Assembly (NCBI GenBank): GCA_016871015.1
Contig: VFZX01000026.1
Coordinates: 1 to 38,202 of the forward strand
Length of the DNA: 38,202 nt
From: Acidobacteriota bacterium
GTDB lineage: Bacteria; Acidobacteriota; Terriglobia; Bryobacterales; Bryobacteraceae
Direction: 5' to 3'
Within the stretch, counting starts at the first letter, position 1, and the number at the start of each line of letters is the position of its first letter. Of the stretch, positions 1 to 7,435 are shown in pieces. Under the pieces are notes generated by a model. The model had not been told where the DNA came from. It was given only the letters and a program-made list of their open reading frames with translations, and did no database searches. A program made the translations under genes and the position numbers.

Positions 1-552
1 ATTCGTTGCAGATACGCAGTGCCGAGGTTCATTCGCGTGGTGGCCCATTCCACCGGCATTGCCTGGCGCGTCCTCACCTCCAGCGCGTCGCGGTAGCAGG
101 CGATCGCCTCTTCCAGGTTCTCCGCCCGCTCCCCACGGATTCGTTGCAGATACGCAGTGCCGAGGTTCATCCGCGTGGTGGCCCATTGCACCGGCATTGC
201 CTGGCGCGTCCTCACCTCCAGCGCGTCGCGGTAGCAGGCGATCGCCTCTTCCAGGTTCTCCGCCCGCTCCCCACGGATTCGTTGCAGATACGCACTGCCG
301 AGGTTCATCCGCGTGGTGGCCCATTGCACCGGCATTGCCTGGCGCGTCCTCACCTCGAGCGCGTCGCGGTAGCAGGCGATCGCCTCTTCCAGGTTCTCCG
401 CCCGCTCCCCACGGATTCGATTCCGATACGCATTGCCAAGGTTCATCCGCGTGGTGGCCCATTCCACCGGCATTGCCTGGCGCGTGATTACCTCCAGCGC
501 GTCGCGGTAGCAGGCGATCGCCTTCTCCAGGTCCGAACTCATCAGCAGCGCA
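1..552. repeat. Four tandem 138-bp coding repeats (46-residue TPR-like units)
   Basis: Unit boundaries fall at 1, 139, 277 and 415, exactly 138 bp apart. The units at 1, 139 and 277 differ from each other at only a few bases, some of them synonymous (for example a G/C change in the Leu codon near 357). The unit at 415-552 is more diverged. The array lies in the reading frame of the minus-strand TPR protein and continues past the window edge. Near-identity at nucleotide level implies recent duplication or gene conversion. Confidence 0.95.
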
Positions 553-1196
553 TCCGCGGCCCTGACCAATAGCCGTGCGCGCACCAGTTCATGTCCGGGC
601 CGGCCCTCCAGCTCCTTCGCGTGGGACAACGCGTAATCCGGATCGAGAGTGGCTCCAGCCGCCATGTCGATCTCAGCGAGGTCCAGTATACCGAGCCCGA
701 CCGCTGGCTCCGGAGCAACCAGCTCCACCGGGATGACGGCGGTGGCGACGGACCACAGGTCCGGTGCCGTGTCACGAAAGAGAGGGGGAAGCCACGAGTT
801 CCCGGCGAGAATCACCGGACAGATAAATCGAGCCTGGATCTCGTTCCGGTGCTGATTGAGCCCAGCGAGTGCCGCCCTCCACGCCAGCCTCCACTCAGGC
901 TCCTTCTTGTTCAGATCGCCAACCGCGCCCGCGATCCAGACCGCCGAAGCGCTGGCTGGAACTTCCGCGCTTAGCACCGTCGTTGTGAGGTTTCTCAACT
1001 CCTCGGGGCTCCGGGGAGAAAGATCAACGACTGTCCCGTAGTGCGCCCTCAACGCCCCAAGAAGCGCCGTAGCGGCGGCCGGACCTTCCAGCGTCACTGG
1101 GATCAGAGAAAAGCTGGAGCTCAGATCGACGTGGGCGACGAGAGTGTCCCAGGACGGCCCAGCGCCGGGGCGCTCAATGCCGTCCATTCGGGACAT
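1..1196 (-). CDS. Partial TPR-repeat protein paired with a STAND-like ATPase (C-terminus beyond window)
   Basis: An open minus-strand frame runs from ATG at 1196 (alternative ATG at 1187) to the left edge without a stop, 398 codons visible. The first ~190 residues form a globular domain of a type seen in bacterial NTPase-associated TPR proteins: a motif resembling LNxxRxxI, then PVILAGNSWLPPL and APDLWSV. From about residue 208 come TPR-like units of 46 residues containing MNLGxAYLQRIRGERAENLE and EAIACYRDALEV. The first unit is diverged and the next three are almost identical. The start overlaps the end of the upstream ATPase gene by 23 bp, so the two are probably co-translated. Function is inferred: the repeats likely form a protein-binding superhelix and the ATPase is the likely partner. 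No catalytic effector domain is visible, but the C-terminus is missing. Confidence 0.8.
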   Translation of the reverse strand, partial: MSRMDGIERPGAGPSWDTLVAHVDLSSSFSLIPVTLEGPAAATALLGALRAHYGTVVDLSPRSPEELRNLTTTVLSAEVPASASAVWIAGAVGDLNKKEPEWRLAWRAALAGLNQHRNEIQARFICPVILAGNSWLPPLFRDTAPDLWSVATAVIPVELVAPEPAVGLGILDLAEIDMAAGATLDPDYALSHAKELEGRPGHELVRARLLVRAADALLMSSDLEKAIACYRDALEVITRQAMPVEWATTRMNLGNAYRNRIRGERAENLEEAIACYRDALEVRTRQAMPVQWATTRMNLGSAYLQRIRGERAENLEEAIACYRDALEVRTRQAMPVQWATTRMNLGTAYLQRIRGERAENLEEAIACYRDALEVRTRQAMPVEWATTRMNLGTAYLQR

Positions 1197-2514
1197 CGAT
1201 CGGCTTTGCCGCCATCTCGATCACGTCATCGCGGATCAGCGGGTGAACGTCGTACCATTCCTCGCCGTTCTTCAGGTAAAGAATCAAGTGGGTGTCGATC
1301 AGACGGGTCAAATGCGCGACATCTTCACTGCCGGTCGAAGGCAGGGCACAGCGCCGCGAATCGAAGACGTTCTTGAGCCAAATGGCGTCCTCATACGCGA
1401 TCGGGAGAAAAGAGTTACGAACCGCAATTAGCGCCGCGTCCACCACCCGGTCGGAAACTGGAAGTTCAGCGGCCGCGGCAGCCCGTGCAATGGTTTCCTG
1501 AAGCAATTTCAACAGGTCTTTGAAGTGTCCGCCGCAGGAATCGATGATTCGCATGGGCTGCGCGTCATTCGCCCAGAACCGGGCCATTCCATCAGGGCCG
1601 AATCGTTTCTGGACTACCTCGAGCAGACTCTGGCATCCATGTTCGAAGCGGGTTCGCTGAGGGTCGTTATTCCATTGCCGGACGTTGTGCAGGACATCCA
1701 CCGGCGTCCCAGCAAGGACGAACTTGAGCCACGGAGGAACTGTGTAGACCACATGGATGTACGGCAACTCCAGCCTCCGGATATGATTGGCGAACAACCG
1801 CTCGATGCTCTGGATGACCTCCTTCTCCCCACTGAGCGAACCGCGAATCTGCTCCAGTTGATCAAAGATGAAAACGACTTTGCCTTCCGGATGCCGTTTC
1901 CGGATCGCCTTCACACAGTCCTCCGCGAATTTCCGGACTTGATTTTCGAGTTCCTGCACGCGGGTGGCAAGAGCGTCTCGAACCCGCGTCCGGAACGAGT
2001 CGTTACCACGTAAGGAAACCTTGACGCTAAATCCGCCACCGCTTGCGCCGGTCTCAGGAATCTCAACTTTGGTCTCTCTCAAAAAGTGTTCAAACCGTGT
2101 CCAATAGCCCTCGTGCAACGGATCGCCGAATCCCCCGCGCTCCTCGATCGCATCGCCAAGCGCTCCGGCAATCGAAATCAATAGGTCCGTGATGTCCACG
2201 GGCTGGGCTGGATGGACATACTGTAGGGCGTCGGCGTATAGCACAAGGTGCCCGGCAGCTTCGAGCCGCTGCTTCAGGCGGAGCAGTTCGGTGGTTTTGC
2301 CGGATCCCCGGAAACCCGACAACAGGAACATTCCCTCGGTTTCCGCGAAGTCGATCTTGGCCTCCAACAGCTTCACCGGGTCTTCGACTCCAGGGCCCTC
2401 GTAGATCGGCTGGTAGAACTCGCTGCCTGGCTTGGTGGGATCGATCGGCTTGTTCGGATCGGTGTCGCGATAGAGCCGCCTCAAAAGATCCCGGTCTTGG
2501 GGCGAAAGCGCCAT
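1174..2514 (-). CDS. P-loop ATPase, STAND/AAA-like, with C-terminal winged-helix-like region
   Basis: 446 residues. Walker A is GFRGSGKTT (residues 67-75) and Walker B is KVVFIFDQLE (212-221, D218 and E221). Residues ~325-435 contain a helical region and a segment (DTHLILYLKNGEEWYDVHPL) resembling the winged-helix lid of STAND-type ATPases. There is no signal peptide, so it should be cytosolic. It precedes and overlaps the TPR gene, suggesting an ATP-dependent switch working with the TPR protein. It starts at ATG 2514, with TATACT ending 9 nt upstream, and is divergent from the CHAT gene with 52 bp between. It could alternatively be an ordinary AAA regulator. The P-loop assignment is firm; the conflict-system role is inference. 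Confidence 0.85.
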   Translation of the reverse strand: MALSPQDRDLLRRLYRDTDPNKPIDPTKPGSEFYQPIYEGPGVEDPVKLLEAKIDFAETEGMFLLSGFRGSGKTTELLRLKQRLEAAGHLVLYADALQYVHPAQPVDITDLLISIAGALGDAIEERGGFGDPLHEGYWTRFEHFLRETKVEIPETGASGGGFSVKVSLRGNDSFRTRVRDALATRVQELENQVRKFAEDCVKAIRKRHPEGKVVFIFDQLEQIRGSLSGEKEVIQSIERLFANHIRRLELPYIHVVYTVPPWLKFVLAGTPVDVLHNVRQWNNDPQRTRFEHGCQSLLEVVQKRFGPDGMARFWANDAQPMRIIDSCGGHFKDLLKLLQETIARAAAAAELPVSDRVVDAALIAVRNSFLPIAYEDAIWLKNVFDSRRCALPSTGSEDVAHLTRLIDTHLILYLKNGEEWYDVHPLIRDDVIEMAAKPIDVPNGRH

Positions 2515-2523
2515 ACTGAGCCT

Positions 2524-2529
2524 AGTATA
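2524..2529 (-). promoter_or_regulatory. Possible -10 element of the ATPase/TPR unit
   Basis: TATACT on the minus strand, 9 nt before the ATG at 2514. No convincing -35 is visible. If used, the transcript would have almost no leader. Confidence 0.35.
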
Positions 2530-2566
2530 ACGAGCTTCCTGCGCGCCGCAGTATCATGAGGTCAGG

Positions 2567-4930
2567 ATGCGCCTTCCGGCCGGTCTGCTGCTCCTCACCC
2601 TGCTCGCCCAGGCCCAAACCGCCAACGAGCAGGCCATCGAGCTCGGCCGCCAGGGCTGGGCCGAGATGGACCAGAAGCACCGGCCCGCCTTCGAGCGCGC
2701 CCTGCAACTCTTTGAGTCCGCCCTTGCCCTGGCCCCCACCGATCCGGCAACCGAAGCCTACCTGCTGCACTCAGTCGCCGCCGCCAAAGCTACGCTCGGA
2801 GATCCGAAAGCGGCCATCCCTCTGCTCGAAAAAGCGCTCGCCATCCAGGAGGGGCTCCAGCAGGAGTCCTCGATCGCGAGCACGCTCGACCGCCTGGCTT
2901 CGAACACGCTCGCCATGGGCGACAGCGCCAAGGCCATCGCCCTCCATCAACGCGCACTCGCCATTCGCACCAGGCTCGGTGAACTTCGCGGACAAGCGCA
3001 GACCCTCACCAACCTCGGACTGGACTTCTTCTCCGCGGGCGAGCATCAAGCGGCGCTCGACCACTACGCGAGGGCGCTTCCCTTCTGGCGGCAGCTCGGC
3101 GACACGCAGGGCGAGGCAACCACGCTGCACAATATGGCCGAAGCGCACATCTATCTCGGAGACTGGTCCGCCGCGATCGCGTTTTGCAACCGCGCCCTGC
3201 CTCTGCACCGGTCGGTGAACGACTGGCCCGGGTACGTGCACACGCTCGTCCATCTGGGCGAGGCTAACAACGGACTCGGCGATGCGGTCCGCGCGCAACA
3301 ACACCAACAGCACGCCCTATCCGAGGCGCGGCAGCGCGGTCTCAAGTGGCACGAAGCCACCGCCATCATCGAACTCGCCGATTCGCGCGCCAGCGCAGGA
3401 CAACGGACCCAGGCACTGGCCGGATACCGCGAAGCGCTTGAGAAAGTCCAGCAGGCGGGCTGGCCGCAGCGCGAGGCCGCTCCGCGGCTGGGAATCGCCG
3501 ACACGGACCCGGAATCCGCATCCGCCGAGTATGCGAAGGCGCTGGAGCTGGCGCGCACTTACCGCAACGTGCCTGCGCAGATCCGGGCCCATGATGGACT
3601 CGCGCGTGTTGCGCTCCGGCGCGGCGCCATCGCGGAGGCCCGGACACATGCCGAGGCCGCCATCGCGGCCATTGAGGCGTCCCGTGCGCAAGTGCGGTCG
3701 CACCACCTGCGCGCCACGTTCCTCGCCACGCAACGCGGCGCCTACGAGCTGCTGCTCGAGATCCACCTCCGCGCCGGAAGGACCGCCGCGGCGCTCGACA
3801 CCAGCGAGCGTGCCCACGCCCGGGCACTGCTTGAGCTGATGGCGCAGACGCGAACCGCTGCTTCCGCCGCCGTCCCCGCGAAGGCAGCCGCGATTCAGGC
3901 GGCGCTCGATCCGGGCGAAGTGATGCTCCACTATTTCGCCGGATCGAAATCGCTGTTTCTCCTCGCCGTGGCGCGTGACCGCATCCAAGGCTTCGCGCTT
4001 GGTCCCGTGTCCGTGGTCAACAGCCGGATCCGCGGCATCCGCACGCTACTTTCCGCTCCAGGCCGGCGGCAGATGGCGGCGCTGGACGAGGGGGCGCGCC
4101 AGCTCTCCGGAATCTTGTTGCAACCCGCCGCGGACATCCTCAAAGGGAAGACAGCGGTGACGATCGTAGCCGACGGACCGCTGTACTACCTGCCGTTTCC
4201 GGTGCTTCCGTCGCCTGGATCCGCGGGCAAGCGAATGATCGAGGATTATCAAATCAGCTACGCGCCTTCAGGCAGCATCTGGTTGAACCGCGCGGCCGCG
4301 CAGGCGGCGGAATCCTGGATCGGGTTCAGCGAACCGGACCCGTTGCCCCCCCACCCACGCGCACTCGCCTGGCCCACGCTCGGGGGAGCAGCCGCCGAGG
4401 TGAGCCAGATCGCACGCCTTCTGCCCGCGTCCAATCCCGTGGCGCTCACCGGGAAGCAAGCGGCCGAACGGGAAGCCAAGTCCGCGCGCTTGTCAGGAGC
4501 GCGGTATCTGCACTTCGCCGTCCACGGATGGCTCGACGACCAACGTCCGGAAAACTCGGCGCTGGTGCTTGCCCCATCCCCTGGCGAGGACGGACTGCTG
4601 CGGGTGAGCGAGGTCAGCCAGCTCCGCTTGCGCGCGCGTCTTGCGATCCTTGCTGCCTGCGACACGGGACTCGGACCCACGCTCAGTGGCGAAGGCGTGC
4701 TGGGCCTGGCCCGCGCTTTTCTCCACGCAGGCGCGGAACGCGTGATGGTGTCGCTTTGGCCGGTCCACGATCAATCGACCCAGCGGCTCACGGCGGCGGT
4801 CTATGAAGGGATCGCGCGTGGCGATGCGCCCGGCCAGGCGCTCCGGTTGGCGCAGCTGCGGCTGCTTGCGGATCCTGCCACGCGGCACCCCTATCACTGG
4901 GCGCCATTCATCGTCATGGGCGCACGCTGA
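2567..4930 (+). CDS. Exported TPR-CHAT domain protein (caspase-like peptidase)
   Basis: 787 residues. The N-terminal MRLPAGLLLLTLLAQAQT looks like a cleavable signal peptide. Residues ~40-430 are TPR repeats (tetratricopeptide helices such as AKAIALHQRALAIRTRLGE). Residues ~450-787 are a CHAT domain, a caspase/separase-fold peptidase. The predicted catalytic dyad is present: His653 in LHFAVHGW and Cys698 in AILAACDTG. The start at 2567 follows ATGAGGTCAGG, with a weak ribosome site. Its 3' end overlaps the anti-sigma gene by 17 bp, tail to tail. CHAT proteins commonly act as proteases switched by partner binding through the TPRs; the substrate is unknown. Export would place it outside the cytosol, unlike CHAT proteins of intracellular defence systems. 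Confidence 0.92.
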   Translation: MRLPAGLLLLTLLAQAQTANEQAIELGRQGWAEMDQKHRPAFERALQLFESALALAPTDPATEAYLLHSVAAAKATLGDPKAAIPLLEKALAIQEGLQQESSIASTLDRLASNTLAMGDSAKAIALHQRALAIRTRLGELRGQAQTLTNLGLDFFSAGEHQAALDHYARALPFWRQLGDTQGEATTLHNMAEAHIYLGDWSAAIAFCNRALPLHRSVNDWPGYVHTLVHLGEANNGLGDAVRAQQHQQHALSEARQRGLKWHEATAIIELADSRASAGQRTQALAGYREALEKVQQAGWPQREAAPRLGIADTDPESASAEYAKALELARTYRNVPAQIRAHDGLARVALRRGAIAEARTHAEAAIAAIEASRAQVRSHHLRATFLATQRGAYELLLEIHLRAGRTAAALDTSERAHARALLELMAQTRTAASAAVPAKAAAIQAALDPGEVMLHYFAGSKSLFLLAVARDRIQGFALGPVSVVNSRIRGIRTLLSAPGRRQMAALDEGARQLSGILLQPAADILKGKTAVTIVADGPLYYLPFPVLPSPGSAGKRMIEDYQISYAPSGSIWLNRAAAQAAESWIGFSEPDPLPPHPRALAWPTLGGAAAEVSQIARLLPASNPVALTGKQAAEREAKSARLSGARYLHFAVHGWLDDQRPENSALVLAPSPGEDGLLRVSEVSQLRLRARLAILAACDTGLGPTLSGEGVLGLARAFLHAGAERVMVSLWPVHDQSTQRLTAAVYEGIARGDAPGQALRLAQLRLLADPATRHPYHWAPFIVMGAR

Positions 4931-5522
4931 GCTTGTAGACAGCCGCCGGATTTGTTCCCTGCCGGGCGTGGAACTGCAGCTCATACTCACCTGCCGCAAG
5001 TCCGGCGGGCAACAGTACGGTGAAGTCACCCTCCGCCTGCCGCACCGGATTCGCCTCCCGCCATAACACCCGCTCACCCGCCAGCAACTCCAGGCGGCCC
5101 GGCTCGAATCCTTCCACGGGGGGAGGCGTGAGCAGCAACAGCACTGGCTTCATTGCCGGCAACACGGTGACAGAACCGGGCGCGGAGCCTCGCTGGTTCC
5201 AGCCGGTGGGGATCAGGTCGGCGACACGCACGCTCGCGACCGCAGCCATGGGCGCCGCCACACTCGCTTCGCGCCACCAGCCGATTCCGAGTCCCACGGC
5301 GGCAAGCATCGCGGCGATCGCGAACCAGACCGGCACGGTTCGGGCGGGACGCTCGGCCGGTGCGGACGCCGCCACCGCCTCGCCCAGCCACTGGGTCTGC
5401 TCGAACTCCTTCCAACAGGCCGGGCAGGTTTCCAGGTGTGCGTTCAATTGCTCCCGCTCGGGCTCCGGCAGGGATCCATTCCAGAGCCAGGGCAGGCGTT
5501 CACGCGCCTCCTCGCAGGTCAT
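4914..5522 (-). CDS. Anti-sigma factor with zinc-finger (zf-HC2-like) domain and one TM segment
   Basis: 202 residues from ATG 5522, chosen because it overlaps the sigma-factor stop as ATGA; an upstream extension to 5582 would run into the sigma gene. The N-terminus has the zinc-binding anti-sigma pattern, Cys3 in MTCEEARERLPWL and HxxxCxxC in NAHLETCPACWKEFE. A hydrophobic segment (WFAIAAMLAAVGLGIGWW, about residues 65-82) should span the inner membrane, followed by a periplasmic beta-rich domain of ~110 residues. It would hold the ECF sigma factor inactive and sense an envelope signal. The 3' end overlaps the CHAT gene convergently. Confidence 0.88.
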   Translation of the reverse strand: MTCEEARERLPWLWNGSLPEPEREQLNAHLETCPACWKEFEQTQWLGEAVAASAPAERPARTVPVWFAIAAMLAAVGLGIGWWREASVAAPMAAVASVRVADLIPTGWNQRGSAPGSVTVLPAMKPVLLLLTPPPVEGFEPGRLELLAGERVLWREANPVRQAEGDFTVLLPAGLAAGEYELQFHARQGTNPAAVYKLSVRP

Positions 5523-6064
5523 TGTTGTTTCCTTTCCGGTTGCGCCATGCGGTCCCGCATCTCGATGGCGCGCTGGCGGCACCGGAGGGCGCGTACACGA
5601 AGCGCTCCTTCGCTGACGCCCATCTCAATGCTCAACGTCTGGTAGCTGTCTCCGGCGGCGACCCGGCGCCAAAGCTGGACACAGTCGGCCGGCATGTTCT
5701 CAATCACGGACCGGACCATCCGGCGTTTCTCGGCCTCGACCATCAGGTCCACTGGCGAACGGTCTGGCGTGCGCAGGGTTTCGGCAAGTGGAACTCCCGG
5801 ACGCCGCCGGTTCAGCAACTCGATGCAGCGGCGGATGGTGATGCGCCAAACGTAGGTCACCAAACCCGACTCGCCGCGGAACTTGTCCGCCCGCAGCAGC
5901 CGCGCGGTCTCCAATTGCGCTTCCTGGACGGCGTCTTCCCAATCCTCGCCCAGCCTGGAGCGGAAAGTGGCCGCCGCGCCCCGGATCCAGCGCGTGACGG
6001 CCTCGGCGGCGTCCGTTTCGCCGCCGAGATACCGCCGGATGAGTTGCCCGTCGGACTCTCGCAT
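5519..6064 (-). CDS. ECF-type RNA polymerase sigma factor
   Basis: 181 residues. Region 2 is present (DAVQEAQLETARLL ... FRGESGLVTYVWRITIRRCI, matching the DxxQE/YLxxIxRN pattern of ECF sigma-70 proteins). Region 4 follows (SYQTLSIEMGVSEGALRVRALRCRQ), a helix-turn-helix for -35 recognition. GGAGGG sits just upstream of ATG 6064. The stop codon overlaps the start of the anti-sigma gene (ATGA), the usual arrangement for translational coupling of a sigma/anti-sigma pair. Targets are unknown; the convergent CHAT protease is a candidate. Confidence 0.93.
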   Translation of the reverse strand: MRESDGQLIRRYLGGETDAAEAVTRWIRGAAATFRSRLGEDWEDAVQEAQLETARLLRADKFRGESGLVTYVWRITIRRCIELLNRRRPGVPLAETLRTPDRSPVDLMVEAEKRRMVRSVIENMPADCVQLWRRVAAGDSYQTLSIEMGVSEGALRVRALRCRQRAIEMRDRMAQPERKQQ

Positions 6065-6082
6065 CGCCCTCCGAGTCCGATT

Positions 6083-6598
6083 CTACTCTACGCGACAGAT
6101 GCACCGGATTGTCTGAGTCTTCTTCGCCTGCGCGAAGTCTTTGCGCTCTTCTCCGTGCGGACCCTGCTTTGGCTTTGGTTTGGGTTCCACAGGCGGCTTC
6201 GGCCACCAAGGCGGCTTGGCCGGCGGTGAGGGTTTGGGCTTCGGCTCTTTCGTCTCGATGTACAACGAGCAGACCTGTTTGCGTCCGGCGCGGTCCGGAC
6301 ACGTGCCTCTGCACTCGCCTGAAACGATCCGGCACCGGTCCTGCTGCCAGTAGGACGCCGACAGAAGCTCTCCCGCCTCTCCCCCCTCCCGCAGCCGCAG
6401 GATGAGCGCTTCGATGTCCGGCCCGGTCTGGCGGAATACCATCGCCGTGTCCGCATCCTGCTCCACCCAGGCGATGTAGGGGGTGTTGGATGGGAGCCGC
6501 GCTCCCCTATGGTCGATGAGATTCGAATACGCGGGCCCGCAAACGGGCTCAGCCCAGGCACTGCCCGCGACTGTGACGAAAAGAAACAGGTTTCTCAT
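6083..6598 (-). CDS. Secreted Cys-containing protein with Pro/Lys-rich tail
   Basis: 171 residues, no recognised family. The signal peptide is MRNLFLFVTVAGSAWA. The mature part has seven cysteines (C20, C89, C96, C100, C110, C166, C168), suggesting disulfides or metal binding. Residues ~117-145 are a Pro/Lys-rich stretch with PKPKPSPP and KPPWWPKPPVEPKPKPK, resembling a cell-wall or periplasm-spanning linker. The start ATG 6598 overlaps the stop of the upstream gene (ATGA at 6595-6598), so the pair is translationally coupled. The sigma-factor gene follows 18 bp downstream. Confidence 0.82.
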   Translation of the reverse strand: MRNLFLFVTVAGSAWAEPVCGPAYSNLIDHRGARLPSNTPYIAWVEQDADTAMVFRQTGPDIEALILRLREGGEAGELLSASYWQQDRCRIVSGECRGTCPDRAGRKQVCSLYIETKEPKPKPSPPAKPPWWPKPPVEPKPKPKQGPHGEERKDFAQAKKTQTIRCICRVE

Positions 6599-7374
6599 TT
6601 CTGCCTGCCTCTCAACCCGCGCAGTCCTTCGAGCGGACTTGCGGTCTCTGTGTATCCGGCCGGAATCGACATTCCACCGAGCGGCGCGGTCCATACTTTG
6701 GTCGCCGTCACGTTGGCCGCGATTCCCGCCATGTCGGTCCGTGTTGCCATCGGAACCCCGTCCATCTTCTTGAACTGCTCGGCGAGCTGCCGCATTTGCG
6801 CGGCGTCTTCTGGCATCGCCGTGGCCATGGCGGAGAGTCCGCCGCCTGCGAAGAACTTGCCACCGAGCTTTTCGCGGTATTGCCGGATGAGTTCCCAGCC
6901 CGGAGCCTTCGTAATGCAACTGGTGGCTTTGATGCCGCCAATTGTAACGAGGAACTCCGAGCAGGTGTGCCCCGCGATGGACTCGGTCTTCCCGGTCTCG
7001 GTGATGCTCATCGTGCCAGCCATGCCAGGACGCTCGCCGGGCATCACCGGAGGTCCCGTCTTGGGCTTCTTCGATTGGGACCGCAACTGGTCGAGCGACA
7101 TGACCGAGTACGTTCTGTTTCCGTGATCGATGGTGGTGACAGTGGCTTTGGCGGCGTCGGTCCAGCGTTCCACCTGTCCGTCCTTGGTGTACATGAACGA
7201 GCCGTCGCAACTATGGGTCTGGCGCTTGGGGGCAAGCGATTTCGCCGCGCCCGGCATCTTCGCCATCATTCCACCGAACTTGCCGAGATCGGTCTTGGAT
7301 TCCTCTTCCCACCAGATGGCGCCAGGCAGTGTGTGTGCGATGGTCAACATCGCTACTGGTATGATCAACCGCAT
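6595..7374 (-). CDS. Secreted DUF4412-like protein
   Basis: 259 residues with a signal peptide (MRLIIPVAMLTIAHTLPGA). The sequence has features of DUF4412-type exported proteins: a methionine-rich N-terminal part, a segment on conversion to an assayable state (TYSVMSLDQL), and TESIAGHTCSEFLVTIGG. Function is unknown. AGGAGG is placed well (about 8 nt) before ATG 7374. It sits between the radical SAM gene (61 bp upstream) and the Cys-rich secreted protein (4-bp overlap). The family call is by pattern recognition and should be treated as moderate. Confidence 0.75.
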   Translation of the reverse strand: MRLIIPVAMLTIAHTLPGAIWWEEESKTDLGKFGGMMAKMPGAAKSLAPKRQTHSCDGSFMYTKDGQVERWTDAAKATVTTIDHGNRTYSVMSLDQLRSQSKKPKTGPPVMPGERPGMAGTMSITETGKTESIAGHTCSEFLVTIGGIKATSCITKAPGWELIRQYREKLGGKFFAGGGLSAMATAMPEDAAQMRQLAEQFKKMDGVPMATRTDMAGIAANVTATKVWTAPLGGMSIPAGYTETASPLEGLRGLRGRQK

Positions 7375-7435
7375 TCAGTGATCCTCCTCGCCAGTGTTAG
7401 GAGGAGGTGGATGCCGGTTGTTACAGGTCCTGGTG

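Noticed and set aside
1-552. CRISPR-like direct repeats
   Set aside because: Units are 138 bp, contiguous and coding, with no unique spacers.
6-572. Long plus-strand open frames (188 and 142 codons) across the tandem repeats
   Set aside because: They are Arg/Pro/Ser-rich antisense readings; the minus frame gives clear TPR text and continues into a non-repeat domain.
5523-5582. Longer start for the anti-sigma factor
   Set aside because: It would overlap the sigma factor by 60 bp more; the ATGA junction at 5519-5522 and the zinc-finger start favour 5522.
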